Positions 63,036 through 64,000 of a DNA stretch of 64,000 nt are shown here, one piece after another (position 1 is the first letter of the stretch; every line of letters begins with the position of its first letter). The notes under the pieces were generated by a model. It was not told the origin of the DNA. It made no database searches and was given only the letters and a program-made list of their open reading frames with translations. The translations under genes were made by a program, and so were the position numbers. Origin of the DNA: Roseateles_E cavernae (GTDB lineage: Bacteria; Pseudomonadota; Gammaproteobacteria; Burkholderiales; Burkholderiaceae_C); assembly GCF_040187885.1 (NCBI RefSeq), contig NZ_JBDPLH010000015.1, forward strand, positions 1 through 64,000. Reading direction: 5' to 3'.

Positions 63036-63932
63036 ATGAGCTCCACCACGCAAGCCCTCCCCGCGCCCCTGGCCAAACCGGCGCTGCCGCGCTGGTTGCG
63101 CCGCGTCTTCGGCCATCACGGCCTGACCCTGGGCAGCCTGATACTCGGCGCCATCGCGCTGGCCGCGCTGTTCGCGCCCTGGATCGCGCCGCATGACCCC
63201 TTCGCGCAGGACATCAGCCAGCGCCTGATCCCGCCGGTCTGGCATGAGCGCGGTTCCTGGGAACACATGCTGGGCACCGACAAGCTGGGCCGCGACTATC
63301 TGAGCCGCTTGCTGTACGGCGCGCGTGTCTCGTTGCTGATCGGCCTGTCGGCCGCGCTGATCTCGGGCCTGATCGGCACGACCATGGGCCTGCTGGCCGG
63401 CTATTTCGGCGGCAAGGTCGATGCGGTGGTCAGCTACATGATCACGACACGGCTGGCGATGCCGGTGGTGCTGGTGGCACTGGCGATGAGCTCGCTGGTG
63501 GGCGGCTCGCTGAAGGTCGTGATCGTGCTCTTGGGCCTGCTGCTGTGGGACCGCTTTGCCATCGTCACCCGCTCGGCCACCCAGCAGCTGCGTGACGCCG
63601 AGTTCATTTCGGCTGCCAAGGCCCTGGGCGCATCGACACCCTACATCCTGCTGCGCGAGCTGCTGCCGAACCTGATGAGCGCGCTGACGGTGGTCACCAC
63701 GCTGGAGATGGCCCACGCCATCCTGCTGGAATCGACGCTGTCCTTCCTGGGCCTGGGCGTGCAGCCGCCGACACCGTCCTGGGGCCTGATGGTGGCCGAG
63801 GGCAAGGCCTATATGTTCTTCCAGCCCTGGGTCATCGTGATCCCGGGCCTGGTGCTGGCCCTGCTGGTGCTGGCGATCAATCTGGTCGGCGACGGCATCC
63901 GGGACATCACGGCCCCCGATGGCCGCAACTGA
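63036..63932 (+). CDS. ABC importer permease, DppC type (second importer)
   Basis: 298-residue inner-membrane permease. A first helix (LTLGSLILGAIALAALFAPW) is followed by the typical LGTDKLGRDYLSRLLYGAR segment, and the EAA loop lies in FISAAKALGASTPYILLREL. STLSFLGLGVQPPTPSWG near the C terminus is family-typical. It forms the channel with the DppB-type subunit; the ATPase gene begins 10 bases after its stop. Confidence 0.95.
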   Translation: MSSTTQALPAPLAKPALPRWLRRVFGHHGLTLGSLILGAIALAALFAPWIAPHDPFAQDISQRLIPPVWHERGSWEHMLGTDKLGRDYLSRLLYGARVSLLIGLSAALISGLIGTTMGLLAGYFGGKVDAVVSYMITTRLAMPVVLVALAMSSLVGGSLKVVIVLLGLLLWDRFAIVTRSATQQLRDAEFISAAKALGASTPYILLRELLPNLMSALTVVTTLEMAHAILLESTLSFLGLGVQPPTPSWGLMVAEGKAYMFFQPWVIVIPGLVLALLVLAINLVGDGIRDITAPDGRN

Positions 63933-63942
63933 GGAGCGAGCG

Positions 63943-64000
63943 ATGAGCGAGGACGTTCTGCTGGACGTGAAGAACCTGCGCGTCGACCTGCCCACCGAGC
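63943..64000 (+). CDS. ABC importer ATPase, N-terminal fragment (runs off the window)
   Basis: Only 19 codons are visible, starting MSEDVLLDVKNLRVDLPT after GAGGAGCG. LLDVKNLRVDLPT is the usual first strand of DppD/OppD ATPases. Position, spacing (10 bases after the DppC-type gene) and start sequence make it the ATPase of this importer; whether it is a single or fused subunit cannot be seen. Confidence 0.85.
   Translation, partial: MSEDVLLDVKNLRVDLPTE

Overview
The window is a piece of a high-GC chromosome from a beta-proteobacterium, most likely order Burkholderiales (Roseateles/Pelomonas/Rubrivivax-like). The clues are strongly G/C-biased third codon positions, a Bug-type tricarboxylate-transporter binding protein, a classical Gram-negative porin, a PEP-CTERM protein, several TonB receptors and many LysR/GntR/Lrp-controlled catabolic operons. 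It holds about 64 protein genes, tightly packed and often joined by ATGA or TGATG overlaps. I saw no rRNA, tRNA, CRISPR array, phage module or insertion sequence. One N at position 374, flanked by two exact 104-base copies, shows this is a draft assembly.

Left part (1-16456): amine and amino-acid-like catabolism. A minus-strand operon encodes a type II HAD hydrolase, a PuuB-like amine oxidase, a dipeptide-type ABC importer (binding protein, two permeases, fused ATPase) and a tartrate/D-malate dehydrogenase. An aldehyde dehydrogenase lies upstream of it. Divergent to these are a double-GNAT protein, a GhrA-like reductase, a class III aminotransferase, an Lrp/AsnC regulator and a three-subunit HcnABC/opine-oxidase-like dehydrogenase.

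16446-26910: an isoquinoline-oxidoreductase-like molybdenum hydroxylase pair; a probable metal-uptake operon (His-rich small protein, small AHGD/HGG protein, TonB receptor, DUF4198 protein, multi-TM acyltransferase-like protein); a stand-alone AraC DNA-binding domain followed by a second type II HAD hydrolase and an M20 amidohydrolase.

26923-29502: the accessory patch. It has an orphan gene of visibly lower GC (27537-28691) and then about 800 bases without a gene, dominated by a 472-base imperfect palindrome (28877-29348) made of two inverted copies of a hairpin-bearing repeat.

29503-37518: an iron operon (imelysin, di-haem cytochrome, second imelysin, DUF1513) behind a Fur-like site, then housekeeping genes (glutaredoxin-like, ODP metallo-beta-lactamase, RidA, PlsY, YbaK, TrxC).

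37603-47972: a uronate/sugar-acid locus. A GntR regulator, SMP-30 lactonase, uronate dehydrogenase, RraA-like protein, enolase-superfamily dehydratase and Bug binding protein run on the minus strand. An aldehyde dehydrogenase, porin, clan-A-like glycosidase and PEP-CTERM protein run divergently. The AT-rich divergent promoter and the GntR leader share a palindrome.

47850-59320: a second metal/siderophore TonB cluster (DUF2946, receptor, PepSY membrane protein), an aldo/keto reductase, a small-regulator/DUF2975 cluster with two unknown envelope proteins, an acyl-CoA synthetase, ArsC, and a pair formed by an unknown protein and a DUF6345 protein with a caspase-like His/Cys arrangement. 59496-64000: a LysR regulator divergent from a second dipeptide-type ABC importer that runs off the window end.
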